Of a DNA stretch of 40,074 nucleotides, positions 17,092 to 26,418 are shown piece by piece (within the stretch, counting starts at the first letter, position 1; every line of letters begins with the position of its first letter). A program made the position numbers and the translations under genes. Source of the stretch: Vicingaceae bacterium (GTDB lineage Bacteria > Bacteroidota > Bacteroidia > Flavobacteriales_E > Vicingaceae). Location of the stretch: contig JAOKVV010000013.1 in NCBI GenBank assembly GCA_028336925.1, positions 1 to 40,074 of the forward strand, read 5' to 3'. Below the pieces are notes generated by a model, which ran no database searches, had not been told where the DNA came from, and saw only the letters and a list, made by a program, of their open reading frames with translations.

Positions 17092-19524
17092 TTAAAATCC
17101 AACTCGCATAGCTACCTTAAAGTAGAAATTATCCAGCTCATCATGAGAGGCATAATGTCCATAACGATAAAAAACACCTGCACCATAGGAAATAAAAGCC
17201 ATTTTAAACAAATCATTTACAATCAGTCCTGACTCCATAAAGAGTTTGTTCATCTCATTAAAATTGATATTTAAATGATTCTCTCTATTCATCATATCTC
17301 CTATACCAAAAGCAGAATGCAAGACAAATTCAGGTTGGAATTTTTCGCCTTTATACAGCAACTTTTTAAAATTGTGTCTTATGAAGACACTTGCAAATCG
17401 GTTATGAAAAAACTCATTTGGGCGAGCGGTTTCAAACGTATTTTCAACCGATAGCGCAAACCCTCTATTAACACCAGTAGGCGTGTAATTAAACAATAAT
17501 GGCGCTGACGCATCCATGTAACCTCCATGTAATTGCACATTAAGCTCACCTGCATTTCGAATCACAAATAACTTAGAAATTCGAGTTTCCATTTTGTTAT
17601 ATTCAAATGCCGATTCGTCTGATGAAAGTCCTCTTGTAAACTTAAAATGAACAACAGGATAAGCTGTTCCGGATGAAATTTTCATACCAAATAGTTCCAC
17701 AAATTTTTCACCGTAGGCGAATCTTGTTTCCACCCCTACCTCTGTTTGCTGAAACGCATTGTATAAGAGCGCAGTTGATTCATTTACTAATGACCGAAAA
17801 CGGTAATCATCACCCGAAGAAATCCAATTGTGCTGACCAAAAAAGTTGAATTGCCAACTTTGGAAAGCGCTAAACTGGGTTTCAAATTTGATCTGCTCAC
17901 GCAAATCCATCTGATAGATATAAAAGTTGCGATAACTCTCCGTAGATATGGCAGAAGATTTTAATAAGTCATAGTTTAATCCACCTCGCTCTAGAACATC
18001 ATTTGAGTAACTAGCTTTAAATTGAAGGTCGGTATTGGTAAAAGGGCGATAACTTAAATCACCTCCATATTTCCAATTCTTATCTTTAAAACCATAAGCA
18101 AAATAACCTCCTAGAGAAACTTTTTCAGAAATACGATCGTTGGTATGAGCACCTAACCCTAAACGCGTCCCTTCATAATTATTAAAAGATCCAAATTTGG
18201 ATAAATCCACATTTATCGGTCCCAAAGGAATAAACCCACGAGTCCCAATTTTAAATAATCTCAATTTTGCGTCCAAGTTTTCTGCCTCCCCAATAGAATC
18301 CATCTGCTGATATGTTTTTTGCTCCTTGTAATCTAGCGTATCTATTCTAAAAGCATTAAGCAGGCTATCCGTATTGCTTTTAATCTTACGATCCATTTCC
18401 AATACCACATTGTCAAACTTATTTTTTGGACGCTGTGATTCTAATTTTATGTTCTTTAAGTAAGAACGACCAATCCCATAAAGCGGAAAAGGGCCCAACA
18501 TAATAGAGTTAAATGTTAAATTACTATTCAATTGCATAGGAAACCACTGACCATCAATCCTCTCGTATAACTGTTGAATTTTCATATCTATTCCACTGCC
18601 TCCATTTGCAGGACTTGCAGTTACACTTTTTATCGCATAATCTCCTTTATGAATAAACAGTTGGCCTTTTAAGGCTTCAAAATTCTTACCTCTTTTAGGT
18701 TGAAAGGAAATGGTATAATATTTTTCCCCATTCTCAATTATGCTATCCTCTAAAATAAACAGATATTGGCTAGTAGCTCCCTTTGAGATTGGACTCAATA
18801 AGCGATAATCCATTAATTCAACATAATCCTTATAAAATGAAAAAGATTGAAGCTGAGTTCCAATTAGCGTAAAGTCAGGTGATTTTAAACCACTCACTCT
18901 ACTCGCTAGCACCACTTCTTTATCCTTAGTTGTAGAAATATAGTCACGATGACTAACCGACTCCATAACAATAAAATGCTGCTTAGAAACAAAATCAATT
19001 GCATTTTGAGTAGAAGTATCCTTATTTATCGAGTCTTTTTGCAGTTCAACTTGCTTAGAAACGCTATCAGGGTTTACTGTAAAAACTAATTTATTATAAG
19101 AGTCATAAGAAAATTGTGTTGCCTCTTCCGGATTATTAATTTTACGATTCTCAATTACACGCTCCATAATTACATCAGCAGGATTCACACCCGGTATAAC
19201 CTTAACTTCGGAAACATTTACTGCTTTTTGAGTCAAGTAAACCGTAGTATAACTCTTAACAAAATTTACTGAAAGAACTCTGCGTTCATAACCAATATAA
19301 CTAAAAACTAAGTTATCAACCTCAGCTCTTACACTAGCCGAAAATCGACCATCTATATCTGTTGTAAATCCCTGATTAGTACCTTCAATACCTACTGTTA
19401 CAAAAGCTAAAGGTTGTTTACTTTGCTCATCCAATACCTGCCCTGAAATGGAAAGAGACTGCCCAAAACTTGATAAAGCAAAAAAGAAAATGGATAGCAG
19501 AAATACGGTTTTTTGGAGTTCCAT
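17092..19524 (-). CDS. DUF5686 outer-membrane protein with carboxypeptidase-like regulatory domain
   Basis: The chosen start at 19524 gives 810 aa beginning MELQKTVFLL and a clean signal peptide ending near SSFGQ. A longer in-frame start at 19590 would put 22 non-signal residues in front and overlap the divergent gene. Residues about 24-100 form a CarboxypepD_reg-like beta sandwich (SISGQVLDEQSKQPLAFVTV, TDIDGRFS, FSYIGYERR). The rest matches the DUF5686 pattern, with a long periplasmic part and a C-terminal series of amphipathic strands ending VAMRVGF, consistent with an outer-membrane barrel. The function of the family is not established. TonB-dependent receptors share the N-terminal domain, but no plug domain is visible. 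Confidence 0.8.
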   Translation of the reverse strand: MELQKTVFLLSIFFFALSSFGQSLSISGQVLDEQSKQPLAFVTVGIEGTNQGFTTDIDGRFSASVRAEVDNLVFSYIGYERRVLSVNFVKSYTTVYLTQKAVNVSEVKVIPGVNPADVIMERVIENRKINNPEEATQFSYDSYNKLVFTVNPDSVSKQVELQKDSINKDTSTQNAIDFVSKQHFIVMESVSHRDYISTTKDKEVVLASRVSGLKSPDFTLIGTQLQSFSFYKDYVELMDYRLLSPISKGATSQYLFILEDSIIENGEKYYTISFQPKRGKNFEALKGQLFIHKGDYAIKSVTASPANGGSGIDMKIQQLYERIDGQWFPMQLNSNLTFNSIMLGPFPLYGIGRSYLKNIKLESQRPKNKFDNVVLEMDRKIKSNTDSLLNAFRIDTLDYKEQKTYQQMDSIGEAENLDAKLRLFKIGTRGFIPLGPINVDLSKFGSFNNYEGTRLGLGAHTNDRISEKVSLGGYFAYGFKDKNWKYGGDLSYRPFTNTDLQFKASYSNDVLERGGLNYDLLKSSAISTESYRNFYIYQMDLREQIKFETQFSAFQSWQFNFFGQHNWISSGDDYRFRSLVNESTALLYNAFQQTEVGVETRFAYGEKFVELFGMKISSGTAYPVVHFKFTRGLSSDESAFEYNKMETRISKLFVIRNAGELNVQLHGGYMDASAPLLFNYTPTGVNRGFALSVENTFETARPNEFFHNRFASVFIRHNFKKLLYKGEKFQPEFVLHSAFGIGDMMNRENHLNINFNEMNKLFMESGLIVNDLFKMAFISYGAGVFYRYGHYASHDELDNFYFKVAMRVGF

Positions 19525-19565
19525 AAATGAAAGATAGTAATATTTTGATTGTGTAACTTGGTCGC

Positions 19566-20588
19566 ATGTTAATTGATACCAAAGATGCACTCAACCTCAT
19601 TTCTAAGCTCAGTTTTAGAAAAGTGATTAACATCACAAAAGTGTGGGGTAGTTTTTTTTGGAGTAAATGGCGAACCAAGCCCATTCAAAGAGGTTTACCA
19701 ATTAGTATTTCCATCGAACCCACCACCGCTTGTAATTTAGGCTGTCCGGAATGCCCTAGTGGATTAAAGTATTTCACTCGGCCAACGGGGAATTTAAAAC
19801 CTCGATTCTACGAAAGTATTATTGATCAATTAGAGAAAGACCTTTTGTATTTGACATTCTATTTTCAGGGAGAGCCTTACATCAATCCTTCATTTTTAGA
19901 AATGGTGAAATATGCCTCCGATCGAAAAATTTATACAGCTACTTCGACTAACGCTCACTTTTTAAACGATGAAAATGCTCGAAAAACAGTTGAGTCAGGA
20001 TTAGACCGAATTATTATATCAATTGATGGAACTACGCAAGAAGTATATGAAAGTTACCGTATAAATGGTGATTTAAGTAAGGTAATTGAAGGCACAAGGA
20101 ACATTATCAAATGGAAGAAAAAACTAAAATCTTCTACACCAAATGTCATGTTTCAATTCTTAGTAGTGCGCCCAAACGAGCATCAAATAGCTGATGTAAA
20201 AAAGCTTGGAAAAGAGTTAGGAGTAGATTCGGTAAAATTGAAAACTGCTCAAGTCTATGAATATGAAAACGGCAATGAGTTAATTCCGGAACAGCAAAAA
20301 TATTCTCGCTACCAAAAAGAATCCGATGGTAAATACAGCATCAAAAATAGCTTGGATGATCAATGTTGGAAAATGTGGAGTAGCTGCGTTATTACTTGGG
20401 ACGGAAAAGTGGTGCCTTGCTGCTTTGATAAAGATGCTACTCACCGCTTAGGCGAATTGAAAGACTTGAGCTTTCATGAAATTTGGCAAGGTGAGGCTTA
20501 TCAAAATTTTAGAGGTCAGTTACAAAATGGTCGGAAAAACATCGATATCTGTAAAAATTGCTCGGAAGGAACGAAAGTGTGGGCTTAA
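19566..20588 (+). CDS. Radical SAM/SPASM protein
   Basis: The 340-aa protein has the radical SAM cluster motif C56-NLG-C60-PE-C63. The SPASM region at the C-terminus carries Cys267, Cys274, Cys285, Cys286, Cys329 and Cys332 for additional Fe-S clusters. The motif after the cluster (YFQGEPYINPSFLEMVKYA) and ATSTNAHFL are typical barrel strands. SPASM enzymes often modify peptides or act in cofactor or sugar chemistry, and no substrate peptide gene is visible nearby, so the reaction is unknown. The gene is divergent from the DUF5686 gene with 41 nt between starts. A 30-nt tandem repeat lies just beyond its stop. Confidence 0.85.
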   Translation: MLIDTKDALNLISKLSFRKVINITKVWGSFFWSKWRTKPIQRGLPISISIEPTTACNLGCPECPSGLKYFTRPTGNLKPRFYESIIDQLEKDLLYLTFYFQGEPYINPSFLEMVKYASDRKIYTATSTNAHFLNDENARKTVESGLDRIIISIDGTTQEVYESYRINGDLSKVIEGTRNIIKWKKKLKSSTPNVMFQFLVVRPNEHQIADVKKLGKELGVDSVKLKTAQVYEYENGNELIPEQQKYSRYQKESDGKYSIKNSLDDQCWKMWSSCVITWDGKVVPCCFDKDATHRLGELKDLSFHEIWQGEAYQNFRGQLQNGRKNIDICKNCSEGTKVWA

Positions 20589-20597
20589 AGATGATGA

Positions 20598-20687
20598 TAG
20601 ACCGCTGCGCTGCTGGAATATAGAAGTTAGACCGCTTCGCTGTTAAAGAAGAGAAGTTAAACTGCTTGGCAATTATTGATAAGTTGC
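20598..20687. repeat. Three imperfect 30-nt tandem repeat units
   Basis: Units begin at 20598 (TAGACCGCTGCGCTGCTGGA), 20628 (TAGACCGCTTCGCTGTTAAA) and 20658 (TAAACTGCTTGGCAATTATT), with GAAGT-like junctions. The same units, in reverse orientation, occur at about 31,976-32,035 next to the four-helix-bundle gene. The first two units agree well and the third is degenerate. Confidence 0.75.
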
Positions 20688-20770
20688 TTATTTTAAAGGA
20701 ATTTAAGTTGTGATTTTCTCTGTGACCCCTTGTAAAAAGCTTTGAGCTCTTTGTGGTTAGAATAATTTTA

Positions 20771-21322
20771 TCAACTGTTTGTGATTTGAAAATTGGCTCT
20801 TACTTCCCAACCAGACTCTTTTCGTTCGAATAGAACTAGATCTTTCAAACTCATTTCTTCTTGAAATGGTTCTTTAGCAAATTGTGCAGACAAGGCTTTA
20901 AATTGAGCCTTTCGTGTGAATTTATTACGAATAGTAATATGTGGCGCATAAAAGTACTTTTCGCGCTTCTGTGGTGTTATTTTCAAACTAATCAGCCATA
21001 ACTTCAAGGTCTTCCTGAACTCAATCAAAGATTCGTTTTTTACAATGTCGATACTCAGATTGGTGTTCGGTAACGCAATGAAATTATGAGTTCGAATTTC
21101 TATTGGCTCTATCTTTCGTTCTTTTAGATAACTGTTTAACTCGGTCGTAAAAGTTTGAATTCCTCTTTCGTCTGTTTTGAAACTTGGCAGAATGGTAATA
21201 TGAGGTAGTAACGAACTCGTTTTTACAATAGAATATACTTCATTGATCTCCGATTGGATTCTTAGAATCCGGTTAGAGATTACTTCTGGAGGAAGGTACA
21301 GGAGGATGAAGGAGGATTTCAT
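20771..21322 (-). CDS. 2H phosphoesterase (2'-5' RNA ligase-like)
   Basis: The 183-aa product contains two H-x-T motifs, HIT at 41-43 (LLPHITILPSF) and HIT at 128-130 (APHITIRNKF), each after a beta strand. This is the defining active site of the 2H phosphoesterase/LigT superfamily. Members hydrolyse or form 2'-5' or cyclic phosphodiester bonds in RNA or small nucleotides, and the physiological substrate in bacteria is mostly unknown. It is on the same strand as frr, 74 nt downstream of its stop, and may be read through from frr. Confidence 0.8.
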   Translation of the reverse strand: MKSSFILLYLPPEVISNRILRIQSEINEVYSIVKTSSLLPHITILPSFKTDERGIQTFTTELNSYLKERKIEPIEIRTHNFIALPNTNLSIDIVKNESLIEFRKTLKLWLISLKITPQKREKYFYAPHITIRNKFTRKAQFKALSAQFAKEPFQEEMSLKDLVLFERKESGWEVRANFQITNS

Positions 21323-21396
21323 ATTTAACTAATAAAAAAGCTCCAAATATTACAAAAAGAATAAATGGAGCTAACTATAATGATTTATACCTGCAC

Positions 21397-21960
21397 TTAC
21401 ACAGTCATAATATCTTTTTCTTTCGCAACTAAGAAATCATCTATACGTTTGCTTGTTGCATCAGTTAATTGTTGAACTTCATCAATCAATCCTTTTACAG
21501 CATCTTCTGCTAAGCCTTCTTTTTCTAATCGTTTAAATTCGTCGTTCGCTTCACGTCTTGCATTACGAACCCCAACTTTAGCGTCTTCTGTTTCTGCTTT
21601 TGCCTGCTTTACTAAATCACGTCTTCTTTCCTCTGTCAAAACTGGAACATTAATCATTACGTTGGTTCCGTTGTTTTGCGGGTTCAACCCTAAATTAGAA
21701 TTGATAATAGCTCGTTCTATTGGCTCGATCATTCCCTTTTCCCAAGGTTGTATATTCAAAGTACGAGCATCTAATGTACTCACGTTAGCCACTTGTGCTA
21801 ATGGTGTCATAGAACCATAATAATCTACCATCACACTGCTCAACATAGAAGGAGTAGCTTTACCCGCCCTAATTTTTAACAATGAAACTTCTAAATGAGC
21901 CAGTGATTTTTGCATTAACTCTTTTGCATTCTCTAATATTAATTCAATTTCTTCTTCCAT
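21397..21960 (-). CDS. frr: Ribosome recycling factor
   Basis: The 187-aa protein splits post-termination ribosomes with EF-G. It starts with a helix containing MQKSLAHLEVSLLKIRAGKATPS and shows DYYGSMTPLAQVANV and NIQPWEKGMI of domain II. It then has the PVLTEERRRDLVKQAKAE and VRNARREAND helices of domain I, in standard order. The length is normal. It is 12 nt downstream of pyrH, the usual pyrH-frr pairing. Confidence 0.97.
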   Translation of the reverse strand: MEEEIELILENAKELMQKSLAHLEVSLLKIRAGKATPSMLSSVMVDYYGSMTPLAQVANVSTLDARTLNIQPWEKGMIEPIERAIINSNLGLNPQNNGTNVMINVPVLTEERRRDLVKQAKAETEDAKVGVRNARREANDEFKRLEKEGLAEDAVKGLIDEVQQLTDATSKRIDDFLVAKEKDIMTV

Positions 21961-21972
21961 GATTAATTGATT

Positions 21973-22683
21973 CTAAAACTCTACTAAAGTACCTACTTTT
22001 TCTTGACCTACTAACACTTTCTTCAAGTTACCAGGTGTATCCATATCAAATACAATAATCGGCAATTTGTTCTCATTACATAAGGTAAAGGCTGTCATAT
22101 CCATGATGTTCAATCCTTTTTCATACACTTCGCTAAATGAAACCTTATCATACTTCACTGCATTCGGATTCTTTTCTGGATCTGAATCATAAATTCCATC
22201 CACACGAGTTCCTTTCAAAATAACATCGGCTTCAATTTCAATTGCTCTTAAACTAGCAGCAGTATCCGTCGTAAAGTAAGGATTTCCTGTACCTGCTCCA
22301 AAAATAACTACACGTCCTTTTTCTAAATGTCGCACTGCTCTTCTGCGAATGAAAGGCTCAGCAATTTGCTCCATTTTAATAGCCGTCAAAAGTCGAGTAT
22401 ACACATCAGCTTCTTCTAATGCTGACTGTAAAGCCATACTATTAATAACAGTAGCTAACATTCCCATATAATCGCCTTGCACACGATCCATACCACCTTC
22501 TGCAGCCTGAATTCCTCTAAAAATATTACCCCCGCCAATTACAATCGCAACTTCTACGCCAGAAGCTACTAATTCCTTAATTTCCTTAGCGTATTGTGCT
22601 AATCGGTTGTGATCTATTCCAAACTGTTTGTCACCCATTAGGGATTCACCACTTAATTTTAGAAGAATTCGCTTATAAATCAT
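21973..22683 (-). CDS. pyrH: UMP kinase
   Basis: This hexameric bacterial UMP kinase phosphorylates UMP to [17 protein letters not shown] at the N-terminus is the phosphate-binding strand-loop, [13 protein letters not shown] the glycine-rich loop, and [30 protein letters not shown] the nucleotide-binding block. [13 protein letters not shown] follows. At 236 aa it is full length. It is separated from tsf by 167 nt that include a terminator, so it is probably transcribed from its own promoter together with frr. Confidence 0.97.
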   Translation of the reverse strand: MIYKRILLKLSGESLMGDKQFGIDHNRLAQYAKEIKELVASGVEVAIVIGGGNIFRGIQAAEGGMDRVQGDYMGMLATVINSMALQSALEEADVYTRLLTAIKMEQIAEPFIRRRAVRHLEKGRVVIFGAGTGNPYFTTDTAASLRAIEIEADVILKGTRVDGIYDSDPEKNPNAVKYDKVSFSEVYEKGLNIMDMTAFTLCNENKLPIIVFDMDTPGNLKKVLVGQEKVGTLVEF

Positions 22684-22805
22684 CTTTAAAATTTTTTACA
22701 AATTTAACAATACTGTTATAACAAATGAACCATTTCCCGCACCAATCAAGCACAAAATTGGTTCAATAGAACTATAATGGCACAACTACCAGAGTTTTGA
22801 GCAAA

Positions 22806-22835
22806 AAAAAGAGAGAAATAAATTTCTCTCTTTTT
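22806..22835 (-). terminator. Terminator after tsf
   Basis: AAAAAGAGAGAAA at 22806-22818 and TTTCTCTCTTTTT at 22823-22835 form a 13-bp perfect stem with a 4-nt loop. It lies 16 nt downstream of the tsf stop on the minus strand and ends in T. Confidence 0.85.
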
Positions 22836-22850
22836 AAAATAATACTTGAA

Positions 22851-23687
22851 TTAGCTTAACGAAATACGCTTAAAGCCTGTAGCTACTAACTCTTTGTTTA
22901 CGCTTATTAAATAAGCCTCAACTGTTAGACTATTATCTTTAATGAATTGCTGTTTCACTAATGTATTTTCTTTGTAGAATTTACTCAATTTGCCTTGAGC
23001 AATTTTATCAATCATCGCCTCAGGTTTCCCCTCCTGACGTGCTTGATCTCTACCAATTTCCAATTCTCTTTCGATGGTTTCTGAATCTACACCTTCATCA
23101 TTTAAAGCGATAGGATTCATTGCAGCTACTTGCATCGCTACGTTTCTCGCAGCTTCTGCTTCAGCATCACCAGCTTTAGATACAGCAACCAAAGAAGCTA
23201 AGCTATTACCAGGGTGATTGTAAGCTACAACTAGTTCGCTTTCAATAATTTCTATCGCAGAAAGATCAATTTTTTCACCAATCTTACCTACTTCTTCGAT
23301 AATTCTGTCAGCGATAGACAAAGAAGAACCAGGGTAAGTTAATGCTTTTGCAGCATCCACAGTAGTTGCCCCATTGTCCATAACAGCATCTAATATGTTG
23401 TTAGCAAAAGCAGCAAAATCATCGTTCTTAGCTACAAAATCAGTTTCACAGTTAACTACAACCATTACACCTTTCTTGTTATCAGCAGTAGCTTTAGCGA
23501 TTACTAAACCTTCTTTAGCATCTCTATCGCCTCTGTTTGCAGCAATTTTCTGACCTTTTTTTCTTAATAAGTCAATCGCTTGCTCGAAATCTCCGTTTGC
23601 TTCAACTAATGCCTTTTTACAGTCCATCATTCCAGCGCCGGTTTTCTTTCTTAGTTCGTTTACCTCAGCAGCAGTTATTGTAGCCAT
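22851..23687 (-). CDS. tsf: Translation elongation factor Ts
   Basis: EF-Ts is the guanine-nucleotide exchange factor of EF-Tu. The 278-aa product shows the N-terminal UBA-like helix pair with LRKKTGAGMMDCKKAL and then VVVNCETDFVAKNDDF, the TDFV motif that contacts EF-Tu. VAMQVAAMNPIAL and the C-terminal dimerisation part follow. It is 33 nt downstream of rpsB, the near-universal rpsB-tsf arrangement. Confidence 0.97.
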   Translation of the reverse strand: MATITAAEVNELRKKTGAGMMDCKKALVEANGDFEQAIDLLRKKGQKIAANRGDRDAKEGLVIAKATADNKKGVMVVVNCETDFVAKNDDFAAFANNILDAVMDNGATTVDAAKALTYPGSSLSIADRIIEEVGKIGEKIDLSAIEIIESELVVAYNHPGNSLASLVAVSKAGDAEAEAARNVAMQVAAMNPIALNDEGVDSETIERELEIGRDQARQEGKPEAMIDKIAQGKLSKFYKENTLVKQQFIKDNSLTVEAYLISVNKELVATGFKRISLS

Positions 23688-23720
23688 GGTTCTTATATAT
23701 TTTAAGTTATTATTGTAAAA

Positions 23721-24485
23721 TTATTTAGACTCTTCAGCAGTTGCTGCATTCTTCTCAGCAGCTACATCTTTCTTAGACTTTGTTTTTTCCTTATCTGCAT
23801 TACGCTCAGCTAAACCTTCATTTACAGCTTTAGTTACGTATTCCATGATTTTTCCAATAGACTTAGAAGCATCATCATTAGCAGGGATAGGGAAGTCAAC
23901 TAAACCTGGATTAGAGTTGGTATCAACGATAGCAAAAGTTGGAATATTTAATTTTCTAGCTTCAGCTACAGCAATGTGTTCTTTTTTGATATCAACGATA
24001 AACAAAGCAGATGGTAATCTATTCAAATCAGAAATAGAACCTAAGTCTCTTTCTAATTTAGCTCTTTGACGGCTAATTTGAAGACGCTCTCTTTTAGACA
24101 ATACATCAAAAGTACCATCTTTCATCATGTTATCAATAGAAGACATTTTTCTAACTGCCTTACGGATAGTTGCGAAGTTAGTCAACATACCCCCAGGCCA
24201 TCTTTCAGTTACGTAGGGCATACCAGTTGTTTTTACTGCTTCTGCTACCGTATCTTTAGCTTGCTTTTTAGTTGCTACGAAAAGTATTTTCTTTCCTGAT
24301 TTAGCGATTTGCTTCATTGCAGCAGTAGCTTCATCTAGCTTTACTACTGTTTTGTTCAAATCAATAATGTGGATACCATTCTTCTCCATGAAGATATATG
24401 GAGCCATTTTTGGATGCCACTTTCTTTTTAGGTGACCAAAATGTGCACCTGCCTCTAATAATTCTTTGTAATCTGTCTTTGACAT
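23721..24485 (-). CDS. rpsB: 30S ribosomal protein S2
   Basis: S2 is a late-assembling small-subunit protein. LLEAGAHFGHLKRKWHPKM at residues 9-27 is the family signature. VKTTGMPYVTERWPGGMLTNF and PSALFIVDIKKEHIAVAEA follow. The protein has a lysine-rich tail of about 25 residues beyond the core, giving 254 aa. A strong hairpin lies in the leader at 24523-24562. Confidence 0.98.
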   Translation of the reverse strand: MSKTDYKELLEAGAHFGHLKRKWHPKMAPYIFMEKNGIHIIDLNKTVVKLDEATAAMKQIAKSGKKILFVATKKQAKDTVAEAVKTTGMPYVTERWPGGMLTNFATIRKAVRKMSSIDNMMKDGTFDVLSKRERLQISRQRAKLERDLGSISDLNRLPSALFIVDIKKEHIAVAEARKLNIPTFAIVDTNSNPGLVDFPIPANDDASKSIGKIMEYVTKAVNEGLAERNADKEKTKSKKDVAAEKNAATAEESK

Positions 24486-24522
24486 TTTTTAAACTTTTAT
24501 AGTGTTTACATTCGCTTAAAGC

Positions 24523-24562
24523 AATTGCAGAGTAGTGCCCTATGGGAACAGTCTCTGCAATT
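24523..24562 (-). promoter_or_regulatory. Hairpin in the rpsB leader
   Basis: AATTGCAGAG (24523-24532) and CTCTGCAATT (24553-24562) form a perfect 10-bp stem enclosing 20 nt with an inner CCC/GGG pairing. It sits 38 nt before the rpsB start with no T-run after it, so it looks more like a 5'-UTR element than a terminator. Autoregulation by S2 is known in other bacteria; a link here is inference. Confidence 0.45.
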
Positions 24563-24573
24563 TAGATACTAAA

Positions 24574-24589
24574 CACCTCTTTAAAGGTG
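24574..24589 (-). terminator. Weak hairpin downstream of rpsI
   Basis: CACCT and AGGTG form a 5-bp stem with a 6-nt loop, followed on the minus strand by TTTAGT. It is weak, so some read-through from rplM-rpsI into rpsB is possible. Confidence 0.3.
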
Positions 24590-24625
24590 AATTGAATATG
24601 TTGAAAAATCCAACAAAACGTAATA

Positions 24626-25012
24626 TTAACGTTTCGAGAACTGGAATTTCTTTCTTGCTTTCTTTTGACCTGGCTTCTTTCTTTCTACCATTCTTGGGTC
24701 TCTTGTCATCAAACCTTCTGCTTTTAAAGCTGGTTTATTTTCGGCGTTGATTTCAACCAATGCTCTTGAGATACCTAAACGAATAGCTTCAGCCTGTCCA
24801 GTAATACCACCACCTTGAACATTTACCTTAACATCATATTGACCTAATGTTTCAGTTAATGAAAAAGCTTGTGTTAAACGATACTGTAAACCGATAGTTG
24901 GAAAATATTCCTTCATATCTTTTCCGTTTACAATCATCTCACCTTTACCTGCTGAAAGGTAAACTCTAGCGATTGATTTTTTTCTTCTACCTAGTGTATT
25001 TACTACTTCCAT
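24626..25012 (-). CDS. rpsI: 30S ribosomal protein S9
   Basis: The 128-aa protein begins VVNTLGRRKKSIARVYL and ends with the basic tail RKKPGQKKARKKFQFSKR, whose final KR reaches the P-site tRNA in the ribosome. The middle contains VNVQGGGITGQAEAIRLGISRAL, the family signature. It lies 4 nt after rplM, the conserved rplM-rpsI pair. Confidence 0.98.
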   Translation of the reverse strand: MEVVNTLGRRKKSIARVYLSAGKGEMIVNGKDMKEYFPTIGLQYRLTQAFSLTETLGQYDVKVNVQGGGITGQAEAIRLGISRALVEINAENKPALKAEGLMTRDPRMVERKKPGQKKARKKFQFSKR

Positions 25013-25016
25013 AGGA

Positions 25017-25472
25017 TTATTTAATTGTGTTCAATTTAATTTCTCTTGGCTTCTGAGCTTCGTGGTTATGGTTTGATCCTGCAAATACAGATAAATTTCC
25101 AAACAACGCTTTGCCCAATCTGTTTTTTGGAAGCATACCTCTTACAGCGTTCTCAACGACTGCCTCAGGTTTCTTTTCCAACATATCTCTAACAGATCTT
25201 ACTTTTTGTCCACCTGGATGTAAACTGTAAGTGATGTACACTTTTTCGTCCATTTTATTACCACTCAACTTGATTTTCTCTGCGTTGATAACAATTACGT
25301 TATCACCACAATCAACGTGTGGAGTAAAGTTAACTTTGTGTTTTCCTCTTATCAATTTAGCAACCTTTGATGCTAATCTTCCTAATGTTTCATTCTCTGC
25401 GTCAACTAGTAACCATTCTTTGTTTACTGTTGCGCTGTTTGCTGAAACTGTTTTATAACTTAGCGTATTCAC
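25017..25472 (-). CDS. rplM: 50S ribosomal protein L13
   Basis: The 151-aa product shows WLLVDAENETLGRLASKVAKL, HVDCGDNVIVINAEKIKLSG, YSLHPGGQK and AVRGMLPKNRLG in family order. It heads the ribosomal cluster; a well-formed promoter (TTTG-N20-TAACTTCG) lies about 50-85 nt upstream. Confidence 0.98.
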   Translation of the reverse strand: MNTLSYKTVSANSATVNKEWLLVDAENETLGRLASKVAKLIRGKHKVNFTPHVDCGDNVIVINAEKIKLSGNKMDEKVYITYSLHPGGQKVRSVRDMLEKKPEAVVENAVRGMLPKNRLGKALFGNLSVFAGSNHNHEAQKPREIKLNTIK

Positions 25473-25524
25473 CTTAATTTATCTTTTAACTGTTTATTAA
25501 GCACACTTATCCCAAAAGGGGCTG

Positions 25525-25556
25525 CGAAGTTAGAACTATTTTTTTTCTTCGACAAA
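25525..25556 (-). promoter_or_regulatory. Bacteroidota promoter of rplM-rpsI
   Basis: On the minus strand TTTG (25553-25556) is followed after 20 nt by TAACTTCG (25525-25532). This matches the phylum's TTTG/TAnnTTTG type with one mismatch in the -7 box. The implied leader of about 45 nt holds a short CCCC-TTTT-GGG hairpin. Confidence 0.6.
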
Positions 25557-25649
25557 CATTATTAACAAATAAATTGTGAATTAATTTAGTTTGCCAATAT
25601 TCACCAACTTGCATTGATTGTTATGGTTGTGAAAAAAGAAAATTTGTTG

Positions 25650-26060
25650 CTAACAATATTCGTTGAATGCCATATTTAAATTTTCTGCAATCATTTCAGC
25701 AGGACGTCCTTCGATGTGATGACGCTCGATAAAATGAACCAACTTCCCATCCTTAAATAAAGCGATAGATGGAGATGATGGAGGGTAAGGCAACATATGT
25801 TTTCTTGCTTGCGCAACCGCTTCTGCATCTACCCCTGCAAATACGGTAGTCATATGATCTGGCTTTTTAGCATTCCCTGCAGCCATTTTTACTGCCGGAC
25901 GAGCATTTGCTGCAGCACATCCACATACAGAGTTAATCATTACTAACGTGGTTCCCGCAGCATTGATGGCGTTATCTACATCTGATGGGTTTAATAATTC
26001 TTTGAATCCAACTGAAGTTAATTCAGCTTTCATTGGGGCTACCATTTCTTCTGGATACAT
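25650..26060 (-). CDS. Bacilliredoxin (BrxA/BrxB, YphP/YqiW family)
   Basis: The 136-aa protein is a thioredoxin-fold thiol protein of the DUF1094 family. MINSVCGCAAANARP carries the Cys46-Gly-Cys48 active site typical of bacilliredoxins, and YPPSSPSIALFKDGKLVHFIERHHIEGR is the conserved C-terminal block. In Bacillus these proteins reduce mixed disulfides with bacillithiol. Whether this organism makes bacillithiol cannot be told from the window. It is a single gene with a good -7 box at 26102-26109. Confidence 0.92.
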   Translation of the reverse strand: MYPEEMVAPMKAELTSVGFKELLNPSDVDNAINAAGTTLVMINSVCGCAAANARPAVKMAAGNAKKPDHMTTVFAGVDAEAVAQARKHMLPYPPSSPSIALFKDGKLVHFIERHHIEGRPAEMIAENLNMAFNEYC

Positions 26061-26418
26061 GATCTTATATTTTTGAATTTATATTGTATTGTTTGGATTG
26101 GCAAAATTACCAATAAAGGATTTAAAACAGCTTTTTTTACGAAGTGTTCTATTCCTTACATATGGTATAAATTGTTAAAGCTCTTTTTTTTGACTTTAGA
26201 CTGCTCCTCTGTTAGGGATTAAACTTCTTCTACTCTAATAATTGTATTTCGGAATCGATTTAAGGAAAAGTTGATTCAGTTTTAAATATCATTAAACACT
26301 TTATTATACTAGTACTTCGATAAATTCAGCACGGGCTTAGTCTAAATAATGACATAGACTTACGATCTACCCAAATTTTTGATATCACCACTACGTGACC
26401 TATAATTGGAGGTGCAAT
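26061..26418. other. Intergenic region between bacilliredoxin and tadA (358 nt)
   Basis: Apart from the bacilliredoxin promoter box at its left end, I see no gene, RNA, repeat or strong hairpin in this AT-rich stretch. Both flanking genes are on the minus strand and no terminator for tadA is clear. Confidence 0.5.
26102..26109 (-). promoter_or_regulatory. Candidate -7 box (TAATTTTG) for the bacilliredoxin gene
   Basis: TAATTTTG is an exact TAnnTTTG match, 41 nt before the start. A -33 TTTG is not evident. Confidence 0.4.

Noticed and set aside
17092-19590. Longer start at 19590 for the DUF5686 gene
   Set aside because: It adds 22 non-signal residues before a clean signal peptide and overlaps the divergent radical SAM gene.
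20590-20690. CRISPR array
   Set aside because: The 30-nt units are directly tandem, imperfect and without spacers, and no cas gene is present.
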